Shown: positions 1 to 9,526, numbered from the stretch's first letter. The stretch is DNA of 64,000 nt from Belnapia moabensis DSM 16746 (GCF_000745835.1 NZ_JQKB01000006.1:1-64000), one strand, 5' to 3'. The notes: generated by a model not told the origin, from the sequence alone. Made by a program: numbers and translations.

Positions 1-255
1 GTCCCAGCGTCGCAGATAGTCGTTCACCGTGCTGCGTGGCGGCAGGTCCTTCGGCAGCGCGGCCCACTGGCAGCCGGTGGACAGGATGTACATCACCCCG
101 TTCAGCACCGCTCGTATGTCCACCGTCCGTTTGTTGCCGCCGCTCTTCGCCAGTGGGATCAGCGGACCGATGATCGACCATTCCTCGTCGGTCAGATCGC
201 TCGGGTAGCGCAGTTTGCTGCGGTCGTATTTTGGCCGGCTCTCGGGCGTCCACAT
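1..255 (-). CDS. IS5-family transposase, N-terminal part (cut by window edge)
   Basis: This is the first 85 residues of a DDE transposase of the IS5 type. The reading frame starts MWTPESRPKYDRSKLRYPSD and continues with the typical LTDEEWSIIGPLIP, then GVMYILSTGCQWAALPKDLP and NDYLRRWD, which is the DUF4096 helical DNA-binding region. Catalytic residues lie in the missing C-terminal part. The ATG at 255 is the only suitable start. Whether the element is intact cannot be judged from here. Confidence 0.85.
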   Translation of the reverse strand, partial: MWTPESRPKYDRSKLRYPSDLTDEEWSIIGPLIPLAKSGGNKRTVDIRAVLNGVMYILSTGCQWAALPKDLPPRSTVNDYLRRWD

Positions 256-340
256 GGACGCCCTTCTTCCCGCACCCGCCGCTCGGAGCCAATCACAACC
301 GATTCAGATGCCTCGATTTGTTCCCGGATGGACACTTAGT
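1..340 (-). mobile_element. IS5-family insertion sequence, one end (continues off the left edge)
   Basis: The left edge lies inside an insertion sequence whose transposase is read on the minus strand. The outer end is not exactly defined. A short motif reading GTGTCCATCCGGGAACA on the minus strand (about 320-340) looks like an IS terminal repeat, but the matching repeat is outside the window, so the boundary is approximate. Base composition drops markedly between about 320 and 415, next to the inferred end. Confidence 0.55.
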
Positions 341-1335
341 ACAGACAGTGTTTCCACAATCCACGCAACCGAATGGGCCGCCTCACCTAAATATTCCATA
401 GAATAAACAGTGGCGATGATTGGGCACCGCCGCGCCGCCGCTTCCAGCACGATCAACGGGCAGCCTTCGAGCCGCGAGGGCAACACCAACGCATCCGCCG
501 CCAGCAGCCAGTCCCCCACGTCATCGACCAGGCCCGGCAGGCGCAGCGGGCCATCCGTCCGCGCCGCCGGATGCGCGGCGAGCGAGGCCGCCAAGGGCCC
601 GTCGCCGAGAGCGACCAGCGTAGCGCTCACCTCGTCTCGCAGCCGCTCGGCGAGGGCCGGCAGCAGGTCAGCGCCCTTCTTTTCCTCCAACCGGCCGGCG
701 AAGAGCACCAGCGGCGCGTCGGGGCCAAGGCCGAGCGCCTCGCGCCTGGCTAGGCGCTGCGCCGCGCGCCGGGTCGGATCATCCGCCGGCACCGTCACGC
801 CGTTCGGCACCACGGCGACCTCGCCGGGGCGGAGGCGGTGCAGCGCCTCGACCCGCCCGGCGACGGGGGCCGAGACGGCGGCCCAGGTGAGTGGCGCGGC
901 GAGCGCCGCACGCAGCAGCGCGGCCGGCACCGGCACAGGCTCGTGCGGGGCGAGATGGGCGATGGCGAGGCCCGGTAGGTGCGCCTCGGCCAGGGCAAGT
1001 TGCAGGCCGAGGCCATGGCTCGGCCAGGGCAGCGGCAGCAGCGCCGCATCGGGTGCATGACGGGCGATCAGCGCCGCGGCAGCCCCGGCCTGGCGGGCGG
1101 CATTGGCCTCCATCGCCTCCTCCTCGCGCCAGCCGATCGGTGCCGCCACCAGGGCGAGCCGGTGGAACAGTGGAGCGAGGCCGGGCAGCAGGGCCGGCTC
1201 GGCGGCGATGGTGACATCGACACCGACCTCGGCCAGGGCATGGGCGAGCGTCGCCGTATGCCGCTCCGCCCCGCCGACCGCGGCGGAGGGCAGCAGCACC
1301 AGCAGGCGCCGCAGCCGGCGGACCGGCGCCATCAT
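304..1335 (-). CDS. GT4-type glycosyltransferase, 3' end probably truncated or replaced
   Basis: This is a GT-B fold glycosyltransferase of family 4, probably transferring a sugar from a nucleotide donor in cell-surface polysaccharide synthesis. The N-terminus (LLVLLPSAAVGGAERHTATL) is the glycine-rich acceptor-side loop. The C-terminal donor-binding domain shows PLVLFAGRLEEKKGADLLP near residue 200 and the signature LPSRLEGCPLIVLEAAARRCPIIAT around 285-310. Just after that conserved block the codons become AT-rich and the protein stops after about 33 more residues, whereas the family normally has 40-80 more. The neighbouring IS end suggests a lost 3' portion. The ATG overlaps the end of rsmD by 4 bp, so the two are probably co-transcribed. 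Confidence 0.75.
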   Translation of the reverse strand: MMAPVRRLRRLLVLLPSAAVGGAERHTATLAHALAEVGVDVTIAAEPALLPGLAPLFHRLALVAAPIGWREEEAMEANAARQAGAAAALIARHAPDAALLPLPWPSHGLGLQLALAEAHLPGLAIAHLAPHEPVPVPAALLRAALAAPLTWAAVSAPVAGRVEALHRLRPGEVAVVPNGVTVPADDPTRRAAQRLARREALGLGPDAPLVLFAGRLEEKKGADLLPALAERLRDEVSATLVALGDGPLAASLAAHPAARTDGPLRLPGLVDDVGDWLLAADALVLPSRLEGCPLIVLEAAARRCPIIATVYSMEYLGEAAHSVAWIVETLSVLSVHPGTNRGI

Positions 1336-1882
1336 GCCAGGCGCAGCACCAGGAGTTGCGCAGCGCCATGTGCCCGCTCGGCGAGCAGGGTGAAGCCTGG
1401 GGGCGGCGCGGCGGCGCCCGCGGCGTATTCGGCGCAGATGATGGCACCGGGCGCGGCCCAGCCGCCGGCGACCAGCGCGGCAAGGGCCGCATCCATCAGC
1501 CCCTCGGCATAGGGCGGGTCGAGGAAGATCAGGCTACAGGGCGAAGGCGCTGGTGGCGGCTTCGTCGCATCGGCGGCGAGGACGGTGCAGCGCCCCTCCT
1601 CCCGGCAGGCGGCGATGTTGGCCCGCAGCGCGGCGAGCGCCGCGCGGTCGGTTTCGAGGAAGCTGGCGCGGGCGGCGCCCCTCGACAGCGCCTCCAACCC
1701 GAGCGCGCCGGTGCCGGCGAAGGCGTCGAGCACGGCGGCGCCTTCCACCCGCTCCCGCCCCGCCCAGGGAGCGTGCCAGAGCATGTCGAACAGCGCTTGG
1801 CGCACGCGGTCCGCCGTCGGGCGGGTTGCCGTGCCGGCAGGAGCCTGGAGCCGCCGCCCGCGATGCCGGCCGGCGATGATCC

Positions 1883-1886
<4 letters not shown>
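1332..1886 (-). CDS. rsmD: 16S rRNA (guanine(966)-N(2))-methyltransferase RsmD
   Basis: RsmD methylates N2 of G966 in 16S rRNA on the assembled 30S subunit, using S-adenosylmethionine. The protein starts with the hallmark MRIIAGRHRGRRLQAP and RPTADRVRQALFDMLW. The SAM-binding loop VLDAFAGTGALGLEALSRGA is near residues 52-71 and the catalytic DPPY motif (FLDPPYAEGL) is at about 122-130. Length (184 aa) is normal. The start overlaps the rluB stop by 4 bp, giving a translationally coupled GATase-rluB-rsmD-glycosyltransferase string. Confidence 0.95.
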
Positions 1887-2682
<796 letters not shown>

Positions 2683-2686
<4 letters not shown>

Positions 2687-3399
2687 TTGCGGCAGGCCTC
2701 GACGAAGGCGGCGAAAATCAGCGGGTCGGCCGGGTCGACGGCGTATTCGGGGTGCCATTGCACGCCGAGGGCGAAGCGGTGGCCAGGATGCTCGAGCCCC
2801 TCCACCACGCCATCCGGCGCCACGGCGTTCACCCGCGCGCCGGGTCCCGGCGTAGCGACGGCTTGGTGATGCGCGCTGTTCACCGCCATGCGCGGCTTGC
2901 CAGCGATGCGGGCGAGCAGCGTGCCCTCGGCGATGGCGACCTCATGCCCCGGCTCGTTCCGCGGATTCGGCTGCTCATGCTCGATCTCCGTCCTGACGCT
3001 GTCCGGGATGTGCTGGATCAGCGTGCCGCCGAGGGCGACCGCCAGCAGCTGCTCGCCGCCGCAGATGCCGAGCACCGGCATGTCGCGGGCGAGCGCCCCG
3101 CGCGTGACGGCCAGCTCGAAATCGGTCCGCCCCGCCTTCAGCGTGACGGTCGGGTGGGTGCTGCCCTCGCCGTAGAGCGAGGGGTCCACGTCGAAGGCGC
3201 CGCCGGTGATGAGCAGCCCGTCGATGCGGTCGAGATAGGCCTCGGCCAGCTCCGCATGGTGCGGCAGGGCGATCGGCAGGGCGCCGGCCTCGGCCAAGGC
3301 GGCGAAGTAGTTCTTGCGGAGCGCGTACCAGGGCAGCTTGGAGTAGCCGCCGGGCTCCTCCGCATCCAGGGTGACGCCGATGATGGGACGGGTGGGCAT
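2683..3399 (-). CDS. Class I glutamine amidotransferase-like hydrolase (gamma-glutamyl-GABA hydrolase, peptidase C26 family)
   Basis: Related to PuuD, which hydrolyses gamma-glutamyl-gamma-aminobutyrate in putrescine degradation. The catalytic triad is visible: the nucleophile C113 in LGICGGEQ, then H216 and E218 in QWHPEY. The N-terminus PIIGVTLDAEEPGG and the block DGLLITGGAFDVDPSLYGE are characteristic. The nucleophile elbow reads GICGGEQ rather than the usual GICRGxQ, so the substrate may differ. No other putrescine genes are nearby. The gene is first in an apparent operon with rluB and rsmD, and tadA is divergent. Confidence 0.82.
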
Positions 3400-3444
3400 G
3401 GCGCTCTGCTAGACCTCCTGCATGGGGCGGGGCAAGCTCGTGCC

Positions 3445-3888
3445 ATGCCCTTCCCGATCGAAATCGCCCTCGACGAGGCCCGCGCCGCCGCCGCGCGGGG
3501 CGAGGTGCCGGTCGGTGCGGTGGTGACGGATGCCGCAGGCCGCGTATTGGCCCAAGCGGGAAACGAGGTAGAGGCGCGGCACGACCCCTCGGCTCATGCC
3601 GAAATGCTGGCGCTGCGCGCGGCCGCCGCGGCGCGGGGAGACAAGTTCCTCGCCGATTGCACGCTGACGGTGACGCTGGAGCCCTGCCCGATGTGCGCCC
3701 AGGCGATCGGGTTCTTCCGCATCCGGCGCCTGGTGTTCGGCGCCTATGACCCGAAGGGCGGCGGCGTCGAGCATGGCGCGCGGATCTATGCCGCCCCGTC
3801 CTGCCATCATGCGCCTGAGGTGGTGGGCGGCCTGCGCGAGGTGGAATGCGGCGCCGTGCTGCGCGAATTCTTCGCGGCGCGGCGGTAG
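3445..3888 (+). CDS. tadA: tRNA-specific adenosine deaminase TadA
   Basis: TadA deaminates adenosine 34 of tRNA-Arg(ACG) to inosine. The zinc site is complete: HAE at residues 51-53 with the catalytic glutamate, and PCPMC with C81 and C84. The N-terminus (IALDEARAAAARGEVPVGAVV) and length (147 aa) are normal. The ATG at 3445 begins the conserved domain; a much longer open frame upstream on this strand is only antisense to the GATase gene. The gene is divergent from the GATase-rluB-rsmD string with a 45-bp gap, so both promoters must be compact. Confidence 0.95.
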   Translation: MPFPIEIALDEARAAAARGEVPVGAVVTDAAGRVLAQAGNEVEARHDPSAHAEMLALRAAAAARGDKFLADCTLTVTLEPCPMCAQAIGFFRIRRLVFGAYDPKGGGVEHGARIYAAPSCHHAPEVVGGLREVECGAVLREFFAARR

Positions 3889-3889
3889 G

Positions 3890-4069
3890 TCAGGCTTTGG
3901 CGGTGGGGACCGGGGCTTCCGGCTGCGGCTGCGCCTCGGCTTCCGATACTTCGGCCTGCGGGGTGTCGTTGCCCGTCGCGGTGGAGGAAACCGCCGCGGC
4001 GCTGGCAAGCCCCGCCGAGAGAAGGATGCGCCGCAGGAAGTCCCCCCAGGGATCGGTGCGCCGTTCCAT
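3890..4069 (-). CDS. Small hypothetical protein, possible signal sequence and Pro/Ala/Glu tail
   Basis: Not recognised. The frame gives about 59 residues from MERRTDPWGDFLRRILLSAG. It has a short hydrophobic stretch (ILLSAGLASAAAVSS) after a twin-arginine-like RR, then a low-complexity tail rich in Pro, Glu and Ala. In-frame ATGs further upstream (to 4138) would extend it with sequence of doubtful coding character. No strong ribosome-binding site precedes any candidate start. It ends 1 bp from tadA on the opposite strand. It may be a small membrane-anchored or exported protein, or not a gene. Confidence 0.4.
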   Translation of the reverse strand: MERRTDPWGDFLRRILLSAGLASAAAVSSTATGNDTPQAEVSEAEAQPQPEAPVPTAKA

Positions 4070-4279
4070 GCGCCTCATCCCCCCGCCGGGCCGGTGCAGC
4101 GCGCAGCATGTCTGCGTGGCATCTCTGGTCTCCTGCATCCGGGGGGAGGATGCCGTATGGTTGTGTCATGATAACGGCAAAGTAGAAACCAAGTGTATCT
4201 CGAAGCTTGACCACACCGGTTAATACCGTCACGAAGCGGTGAAATTACGTTACCGGATATTTCCGAAGAGGGAGAAGAG

Positions 4280-5248
4280 ATGTTCCGTCGCCGCGCGCTG
4301 CTCGCTGCGCCCCTGCTGATGCCCTCTGTCCTGCGTGCGCAGGAGGCGCCCTGGCCAGCGAAGCCCGTGCGCATCGTCCTCGCCTACCCGCCCGGCGGCA
4401 GCACGGACGTGCTGGCCCGCGCGCTGGCCGAGGCGCTGGCCGCCGCCATTCCCGGCAGCAGCTTCGTGGTCGAGAACCGGCCGGGCGGCGCCGCGGTGGT
4501 CGGCACTCAGGCGGCCGCCGTGGCGGCGCCGGATGGCTATACGCTGAGCCTCGGCAACAACCAGACCCATGCGGCGAATGCGGCGATGGTGCGCGACCTG
4601 CCCTATCGGCCGGTCGAGGATTTCGCCCCCATCGGCCGGCTTGCCGAGGTGCATCACGCCCTCGTCGTGCCCACGGCGTCATCCACGCGGACGCTGGCGG
4701 AGCTTGCGGCGCGCGGCAAGGCGGGGCGGCTCACCTACGCCTCCTCCGGCGTCGGCTCGGCGAGCCATGTGATCGCCGAGAGCTTCGTGCGCCGCGCTGG
4801 GCTGGAGGCGACGCATGTGCCTTATCGCGGCGGCGCCCAGGCGGCCACCGACACCATCGCCGGTGTCGTCGACTTCTTCGTCTCCACTTGGCCGCAGGTG
4901 ATGACGCTGGTGAAGGAGGGGCGGCTGCGCGCTCTCGGCATCGGCGCCCCGGCGCAGCTGCCGGACTTCCCCGAAGTGCCGAGCTTCGCCGAGGCGGGCG
5001 CTCCCTATATGGCCGTCGATGCCTGGTTCGGCCTCTGGGCCCCGGCGCGGACGCCGGCACCGATCATCGAGCGGCTCTCGGAGGCACTGCCGAAGATCCT
5101 CGCCGAGCCGGCCATGGCATCGCGGCTGGCCTCGCTCGGCTTCACCCCGGCGCCGCTGCGGGCGGCAGAATTCGCGGCCTTCCAACGGGCGGAGGTGGAG
5201 CGCTGGCAGGGGTTGGTGGAGCTGACAGGGATTCGCCTCGACGGCTAG
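4280..5248 (+). CDS. Tripartite tricarboxylate transporter substrate-binding protein (Bug family)
   Basis: Periplasmic solute-binding protein of the Bug/TctC type, which captures small carboxylates for a TctAB membrane pair or acts as an orphan sensor. An N-terminal signal (RRRALLAAPLLMPSVLRAQEA) is followed by the family blocks WPAKPVRIVLAYPPGGSTDVLAR, VVENRPGGAAVVG, AAPDGYTL and LTYASSGVGSASHV. Length (322 aa) is normal. A good ribosome-binding site (GGAGAAG) lies 4 bases before the ATG. No tctA/tctB is in the window, so the ligand and partner are unknown; many Bug proteins are orphans. It overlaps the stop of holC by 4 bp tail to tail. Confidence 0.9.
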   Translation: MFRRRALLAAPLLMPSVLRAQEAPWPAKPVRIVLAYPPGGSTDVLARALAEALAAAIPGSSFVVENRPGGAAVVGTQAAAVAAPDGYTLSLGNNQTHAANAAMVRDLPYRPVEDFAPIGRLAEVHHALVVPTASSTRTLAELAARGKAGRLTYASSGVGSASHVIAESFVRRAGLEATHVPYRGGAQAATDTIAGVVDFFVSTWPQVMTLVKEGRLRALGIGAPAQLPDFPEVPSFAEAGAPYMAVDAWFGLWAPARTPAPIIERLSEALPKILAEPAMASRLASLGFTPAPLRAAEFAAFQRAEVERWQGLVELTGIRLDG

Positions 5249-5694
5249 GCCTTCTTCTCCCAGCCCCGCGCGCCCTGCTGCCAGTAGGAGAGCGCATGCC
5301 CCGCCGTCTTGGCCGCGCTCCAGCGCCGGCGGGCGGCGGCGACGGCTTCCTCGTCGGCGCCGTCGAAGAGGTCGAGCACGCGGTCGTACTCGCCGAACCG
5401 CGCGCTCTCCGCCCCATCGACCAGCACGAGGAAGCGCGCTCCGTTCGGCGCCGGCGCATCCTCCGTCGTCAGCCAGATCGGCTGCATGGCGGCATGGCCG
5501 CTCTTCGCCGTGCCATGCGGCAGCCAGTCCGGGTCGGTCGATTTCCAGAGCGCATCGTCGAGCGCCGCCACTCGCTCCTCGCTGCCGCAGAGCACCAACG
5601 CCCGCCCGCCGGTGCCGAGCACCCGGCCGAGGAGCTTCGGCAGCGCCATCTCCAGCGGCAGTCGGGTGAGATGGTAGAAGGCGACCTCCGCCAT
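5245..5694 (-). CDS. holC: DNA polymerase III chi subunit HolC
   Basis: HolC is the clamp-loader accessory subunit that links the replicase to single-stranded DNA-binding protein. The sequence begins MAEVAFYHLTRLPLEMALPKLL and carries the family blocks GGRALVLCGSEERVAALDDALW, DPDWLPHGT and QPIWLTTEDAPAPNGARFLVLVDG, ending with RWSAAKTAGHALSYWQQGARGWEKKA. The ATG at 5694 has a strong Shine-Dalgarno (GGGAGGA) 6 bases upstream, so the 8 extra residues of the longer frame are excluded. The gene lies downstream of two aminopeptidase genes on the same strand; pepA-holC linkage is common in proteobacteria. Confidence 0.93.
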   Translation of the reverse strand: MAEVAFYHLTRLPLEMALPKLLGRVLGTGGRALVLCGSEERVAALDDALWKSTDPDWLPHGTAKSGHAAMQPIWLTTEDAPAPNGARFLVLVDGAESARFGEYDRVLDLFDGADEEAVAAARRRWSAAKTAGHALSYWQQGARGWEKKA

Positions 5695-5754
5695 GCAATC
5701 CTCCCTCGGCCGATTCAAGCCTCCGCGCCAGGCGGCGCTCCGGTCATCAGACGA

Positions 5755-7158
5755 TCAGTGCTCGAAATACATGGCGACCAGCGCATCGAGCAGCCGCGCG
5801 CCGAAGCCGCTCGGCCCGCGCGGGCCGAGCGCCGTCGCCTCCGCCCGGTCATCCACGCCGGCGATGTCGAGATGCGCCCAGGGCGCGGGTCCTGCGAATT
5901 CGCGGAGGAAGGCCGCGGCATGGCAGGCATCCGGCTGCCGTTGGCCGCTCGCGCATTGCTTCAGGTCGGCGATGGCGCTGGCCAAATCCTCGCGGTGCCG
6001 CGCCCCGATCGGCATGGGCCAGAGCCTCTCGCCCACCGCCTCCCCCGCCGCCTGGGCCTGGGCCAGAAGGCCCGCATCCGTGCCGAACAGCCCTGCCCGG
6101 TGCGCCCCGAGCGCGGTGACGATCGCGCCCGTCAGCGTCGCCAGGTCGAGCACCGCCTGCGGCTTGAAGCGTTGCGCGTAATGCAGCGCATCGGCCAGCA
6201 CCAGGCGGCCCTCGGCATCGGTGTCGATCACCTCGACCGTGCGGCCGGAGCCCATGCGCAGCACGTCGCCCGGCCGGTAGGATTGCGCGCCGACCGCATT
6301 CTCTGCCAGCGCCAGCACCGCGATGGCCGGCGCCGGGGAGCGGCGGAGCGCGAGGGCCAGCATCGCCCCCACGCAGGCTGCGGCGCCGGCCATGTCGGCC
6401 TTCATCGCCTCCATCCCCGCCGCGCCCTTGATGCTGATGCCGCCCGTGTCGAAGCAGATGCCCTTGCCGACGAAGACCACGGGCGCCGCCGCCACGCTGC
6501 CGCGCCAGCGCAGCACGGCCAGGCGCGGCGGGTTCTCGCTTCCCCCGCCGACGGCGAGCAGGCCGCCCATCCCCTCCCGCGCGAGCCGCTTGCGGCCGAG
6601 CACGTCGACGGCGATGCCATGCTCCGCCAGCGCCTCCAGCCGTGCCGCGAAGGCGCGGGTGGTGAGCGCATTGCCCGGCTCCATGGCGAGGTCGCGCGCC
6701 AGCAGGCAGCCACGCACCCCGGCCGCCGCCCGGTCCCAGAGCGGCGCCACGGCCTCCGGGTCATCGACCAGCAAGTCGAGCCGGCGCGGGCCGGGCTGCG
6801 GCTCGGCCCTGTAGCGTGTGAAGCGCCAGGCGCGCAGGCAAGCCCCGGCGGCGAGCGCGGCGGCATCGGCCGGCGCCAGGCCGCGCGCATCGATGACGAA
6901 GCGTCGCGCCTCCCCGGCCGCCGCCGCGGCCGCGCCGCCGGCCTCTTCCCAGTCGAGCGCCCGGCGGGCGGCGCCGGTGCCGATCAGGATCACCGCACGC
7001 TCAGGCAGCAGCACCGCCTGCCCCGCCGCACCGGTGAAGCCTGCCGCCTCCGCCGCTGCCCGCAGCGCCGCCGGCACCGCGGCGGCATCGGGCAGCGGCA
7101 GGGCAAGCGGCGCCCGCGCATCCTCGCGCGGCGCCCGCCGCAGCTTCACCGTCAGCAT
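5755..7158 (-). CDS. Leucyl aminopeptidase family protein (second, divergent copy)
   Basis: M17-family metallo-aminopeptidase removing N-terminal residues from peptides in the cytoplasm. The metal and catalytic motifs are kept: VGKGICFDTGGISIKGAAGMEAMKADM and DTDAEGRLVLADALHY, so it should be active. The N-terminal domain is much more diverged and shorter than in the adjacent PepA. The ATG at 7158 (MLTVKLRRAP) is 10 bp after the pepA stop; the frame continues upstream into the pepA C-terminus out of frame and is not used. Tandem position directly after pepA suggests an old duplication followed by change in specificity. Confidence 0.88.
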   Translation of the reverse strand: MLTVKLRRAPREDARAPLALPLPDAAAVPAALRAAAEAAGFTGAAGQAVLLPERAVILIGTGAARRALDWEEAGGAAAAAAGEARRFVIDARGLAPADAAALAAGACLRAWRFTRYRAEPQPGPRRLDLLVDDPEAVAPLWDRAAAGVRGCLLARDLAMEPGNALTTRAFAARLEALAEHGIAVDVLGRKRLAREGMGGLLAVGGGSENPPRLAVLRWRGSVAAAPVVFVGKGICFDTGGISIKGAAGMEAMKADMAGAAACVGAMLALALRRSPAPAIAVLALAENAVGAQSYRPGDVLRMGSGRTVEVIDTDAEGRLVLADALHYAQRFKPQAVLDLATLTGAIVTALGAHRAGLFGTDAGLLAQAQAAGEAVGERLWPMPIGARHREDLASAIADLKQCASGQRQPDACHAAAFLREFAGPAPWAHLDIAGVDDRAEATALGPRGPSGFGARLLDALVAMYFEH

Positions 7159-7168
7159 GGAAGGCGGC

Positions 7169-8674
7169 TCAGCCTTCGTAATGCTCGGCGACCAGCCGGT
7201 CGAGCAGCCGCACGCCGAAGGCCGTGGCCCCCTTCGGCGCCGTCGGCAGGTCCTTGCCGCTCCAGGCGGTGCCGGCGATGTCGAGATGCGCCCAGGGCAT
7301 CGGCCCTGCCTTGGTGTCGACGAAGCGTTGGATGAACTGCGCCGCGCTGATCGAGCCGCCCGGCCGCCCGCCGACATTCTTCATGTCCGCGATCTCGGAC
7401 TTGATCTGCTTGTCATAGGCCTCGCCGAGCGGCATCCGCCAGCAGGCCTCGCCCACGGCCTTCCCCGCCGCCATGATCCGCCCGGCCAGTTCGTCGTCGT
7501 TGCTGAACAGGCCTGCATGCTCATGGCCGAGGGCGATGATGATGGCGCCCGTCAGCGTCGCCAGATCGACCATGAAGCGCGGGGCGAAGCGCGTCTGGCA
7601 GTAGTGCAGCACATCGGCCAGCACCAGCCGCCCCTCGGCATCGGTGTTGATGACCTCGACGGTCTGCCCGCTCGCCGTCGTCACCACGTCGCCCGGGCGT
7701 TGGGCGCTTCCGCTCGGCATGTTCTCGACGAGGCCGACGAGGCCGACCGCATCCACCTTCGCCTTGCGGCCGGCGAGCGCCGCCATCAGACCGATGACGG
7801 CTCCGGCGCCGGCCATGTCCCACTTCATGTCTTCCATCCCGGCGGCGGGCTTGATGGAGATGCCGCCGGTGTCGAAGGTCACGCCCTTGCCGATGAAGGC
7901 GACCGGGCGCTGCGCCGCGCCCTTCTTGCCCTTGGAGGCGCCGTTCCACTGCATCACCACCATGCGCGGCTCCTGCACGCTGCCCTGCGCCACGCCGAGG
8001 ATCGCCCCCATGCCGAGCTTCTTCAGCTCCTTCGGCCCCATGATCTCGACGGTGAGGCCGAGGCTCTCGAGCGCGCGGCAGCGCTCCGCCATTTCCGGCG
8101 GATTGAGGATGTTCGGCGGCTCGGTCACCAGGTCCCGCGTCAGGAAGACGCCGTCGGCGACGGCGCGCAGCGGCGCCCAGGCCGCCTTCGCCGCGCTCGC
8201 CGCGTCGGTGGCGATGCAGAGGCGCTCGAGCTTCGGCTTGTCCTCTTCCTTCTCCTTGGTGCGGTAGCGGTCGAAGCGGTAGCTGCGCAGCAGCAGGCCC
8301 ATGCCGAGCGCGGCGGCCACGGGCGGCGGCAGCGCCTCGGCGGCGACCACCGCCTCGCGCTCCACCTGGATGAGGCCGTAGAGCGCGCCGCCGGCTGCCT
8401 CGGCTGCCTCGGCCGTCACCTCCTTGCCGAGGCCGATGGCGACGACGCGGGCCGGCCCCGCGGCGCCATCGGCCAGCGCCGGGGCCCAGATGGTGCAGCT
8501 TTGCCCTTTGCGGCCTTTGAAGCCGGCCGCCGTCAGCGCCCGCTGCACCGCACTGCCGGTCGCCGCGTCGATCGCCTGCGCGAGCCCGGTGAGGGCCTCC
8601 GTCCCTTCGCCGATGGGCAGCACCAGCGCGCCATGGCGGGGCAGGGCGGGCTTGACGAAAGCGATGTCGATCAT
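7169..8674 (-). CDS. pepA: Leucyl aminopeptidase PepA
   Basis: Standard-length (501 aa) cytosol aminopeptidase of family M17, which forms a hexamer with two metal ions per subunit. Visible are the N-terminal macro-like domain (MIDIAFVKPALPRHGALVLPI), the linker RDLVTEPPNILNPPEMAERC, the metal and catalytic block GKGVTFDTGGISIKPAAGMEDMKWDMAGAG and the signature NTDAEGRLVLADVLHY. It heads a minus-strand string pepA, second aminopeptidase, holC. A cysQ-like gene is divergent upstream across a 90-bp gap. In enterobacteria PepA also binds DNA; nothing here shows that role. Confidence 0.95.
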   Translation of the reverse strand: MIDIAFVKPALPRHGALVLPIGEGTEALTGLAQAIDAATGSAVQRALTAAGFKGRKGQSCTIWAPALADGAAGPARVVAIGLGKEVTAEAAEAAGGALYGLIQVEREAVVAAEALPPPVAAALGMGLLLRSYRFDRYRTKEKEEDKPKLERLCIATDAASAAKAAWAPLRAVADGVFLTRDLVTEPPNILNPPEMAERCRALESLGLTVEIMGPKELKKLGMGAILGVAQGSVQEPRMVVMQWNGASKGKKGAAQRPVAFIGKGVTFDTGGISIKPAAGMEDMKWDMAGAGAVIGLMAALAGRKAKVDAVGLVGLVENMPSGSAQRPGDVVTTASGQTVEVINTDAEGRLVLADVLHYCQTRFAPRFMVDLATLTGAIIIALGHEHAGLFSNDDELAGRIMAAGKAVGEACWRMPLGEAYDKQIKSEIADMKNVGGRPGGSISAAQFIQRFVDTKAGPMPWAHLDIAGTAWSGKDLPTAPKGATAFGVRLLDRLVAEHYEG

Positions 8675-8764
8675 GCGGCTGGGGTTCCGGCGAAAGGGTT
8701 AGCCAGGGACGATAGCACCCTCCGCCGCTGGCGGGAGGCGGGGCGGGCGGGTAAAGCTGGGTCC

Positions 8765-9526
8765 ATGGATGATGTACTGCTGCTGGACCTCGCCGCCAGC
8801 CTCGCCCGGCGCGCTGCGGCCGCGATCGAGGCGGTGCGCCGCGCCGGCTTCGTGGTGGACCGCAAATCCGACGAGAGCCCCGTCACCGAGGCCGATCGCG
8901 TGGCCGAGGCGCTGATCGTCGAAGGCCTGCGCGCTGCGCGTCCCGACATCCCCGTCGTGGCGGAGGAAGAGGTCGCCGGCGGCCTCGTCACCGCCGCCTG
9001 CCCCGCCTTCTGGCTGGTCGATCCGCTCGATGGCACGCGCGACTTCGCCAAGGGCCGCACGGAATACGCCGTCTGCATCGGCTTGGTGCGGGAGGGGCGC
9101 GCGGTGCTCGGGGCGCTGGCCCTGCCGGCGACGGGGGAGCTGTTCGGTGGGATGCTCGGCGCCGGCGCCTGGAAGCAGGAGGGCGAGGGCACCCGCCGCC
9201 CCATCCAGGCCCGCCAACCGCCGCCCGAGGGGCTGACCGTGCTCGCCAGCCGGCAATATGCGGACGACCCGCGCATGGGCCCCTTTCTCGCCGGGCGGCC
9301 GGTCGCGGAGCGGCGCAGCGCCTCCTCCGCGCTGAAATTCTGCCGGGTGGCGGAGGGCGTGGCGGATCTCTACCCGCGCTTCGGCCCGACCATGGAATGG
9401 GACTCGGCGGCCGGCCAGGCTCTGGTGGAGGCCGCAGGCGGCGCGGTGACGCTGGTGGACGGCGCCCCGCTCCGCTACGGCAAGCCCGGCTGGCGCAACC
9501 CCGACTTCATCTGCCGCGGCGCATGA
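8765..9526 (+). CDS. cysQ: 3'(2'),5'-bisphosphate nucleotidase CysQ-like inositol-monophosphatase family enzyme
   Basis: Li-sensitive Mg-dependent phosphatase fold. Metal-binding motifs are ESPVTEADR (about 37-45), the acidic AEEEV near 66-70, VDPLDGTRDFAKGRTEY (85-101) and MEWDSAAGQALVEAAGG near the C-terminus. The block after DGT resembles CysQ, which recycles 3'-phosphoadenosine 5'-phosphate, more than histidinol-phosphatase, but a HisN-type role is possible. The ATG at 8765 (MDDVLLLDLAASLARR) is chosen because the far longer upstream frame is only antisense to pepA. Its stop overlaps the tsaC start (ATGA), so the two are coupled. Confidence 0.8.
   Translation: MDDVLLLDLAASLARRAAAAIEAVRRAGFVVDRKSDESPVTEADRVAEALIVEGLRAARPDIPVVAEEEVAGGLVTAACPAFWLVDPLDGTRDFAKGRTEYAVCIGLVREGRAVLGALALPATGELFGGMLGAGAWKQEGEGTRRPIQARQPPPEGLTVLASRQYADDPRMGPFLAGRPVAERRSASSALKFCRVAEGVADLYPRFGPTMEWDSAAGQALVEAAGGAVTLVDGAPLRYGKPGWRNPDFICRGA

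Noticed and set aside
4888-7335. An 815-codon plus-strand frame over the Bug gene end, holC and the second aminopeptidase
   Set aside because: Crosses three real genes and has no domain; typical of high-GC antisense frames.
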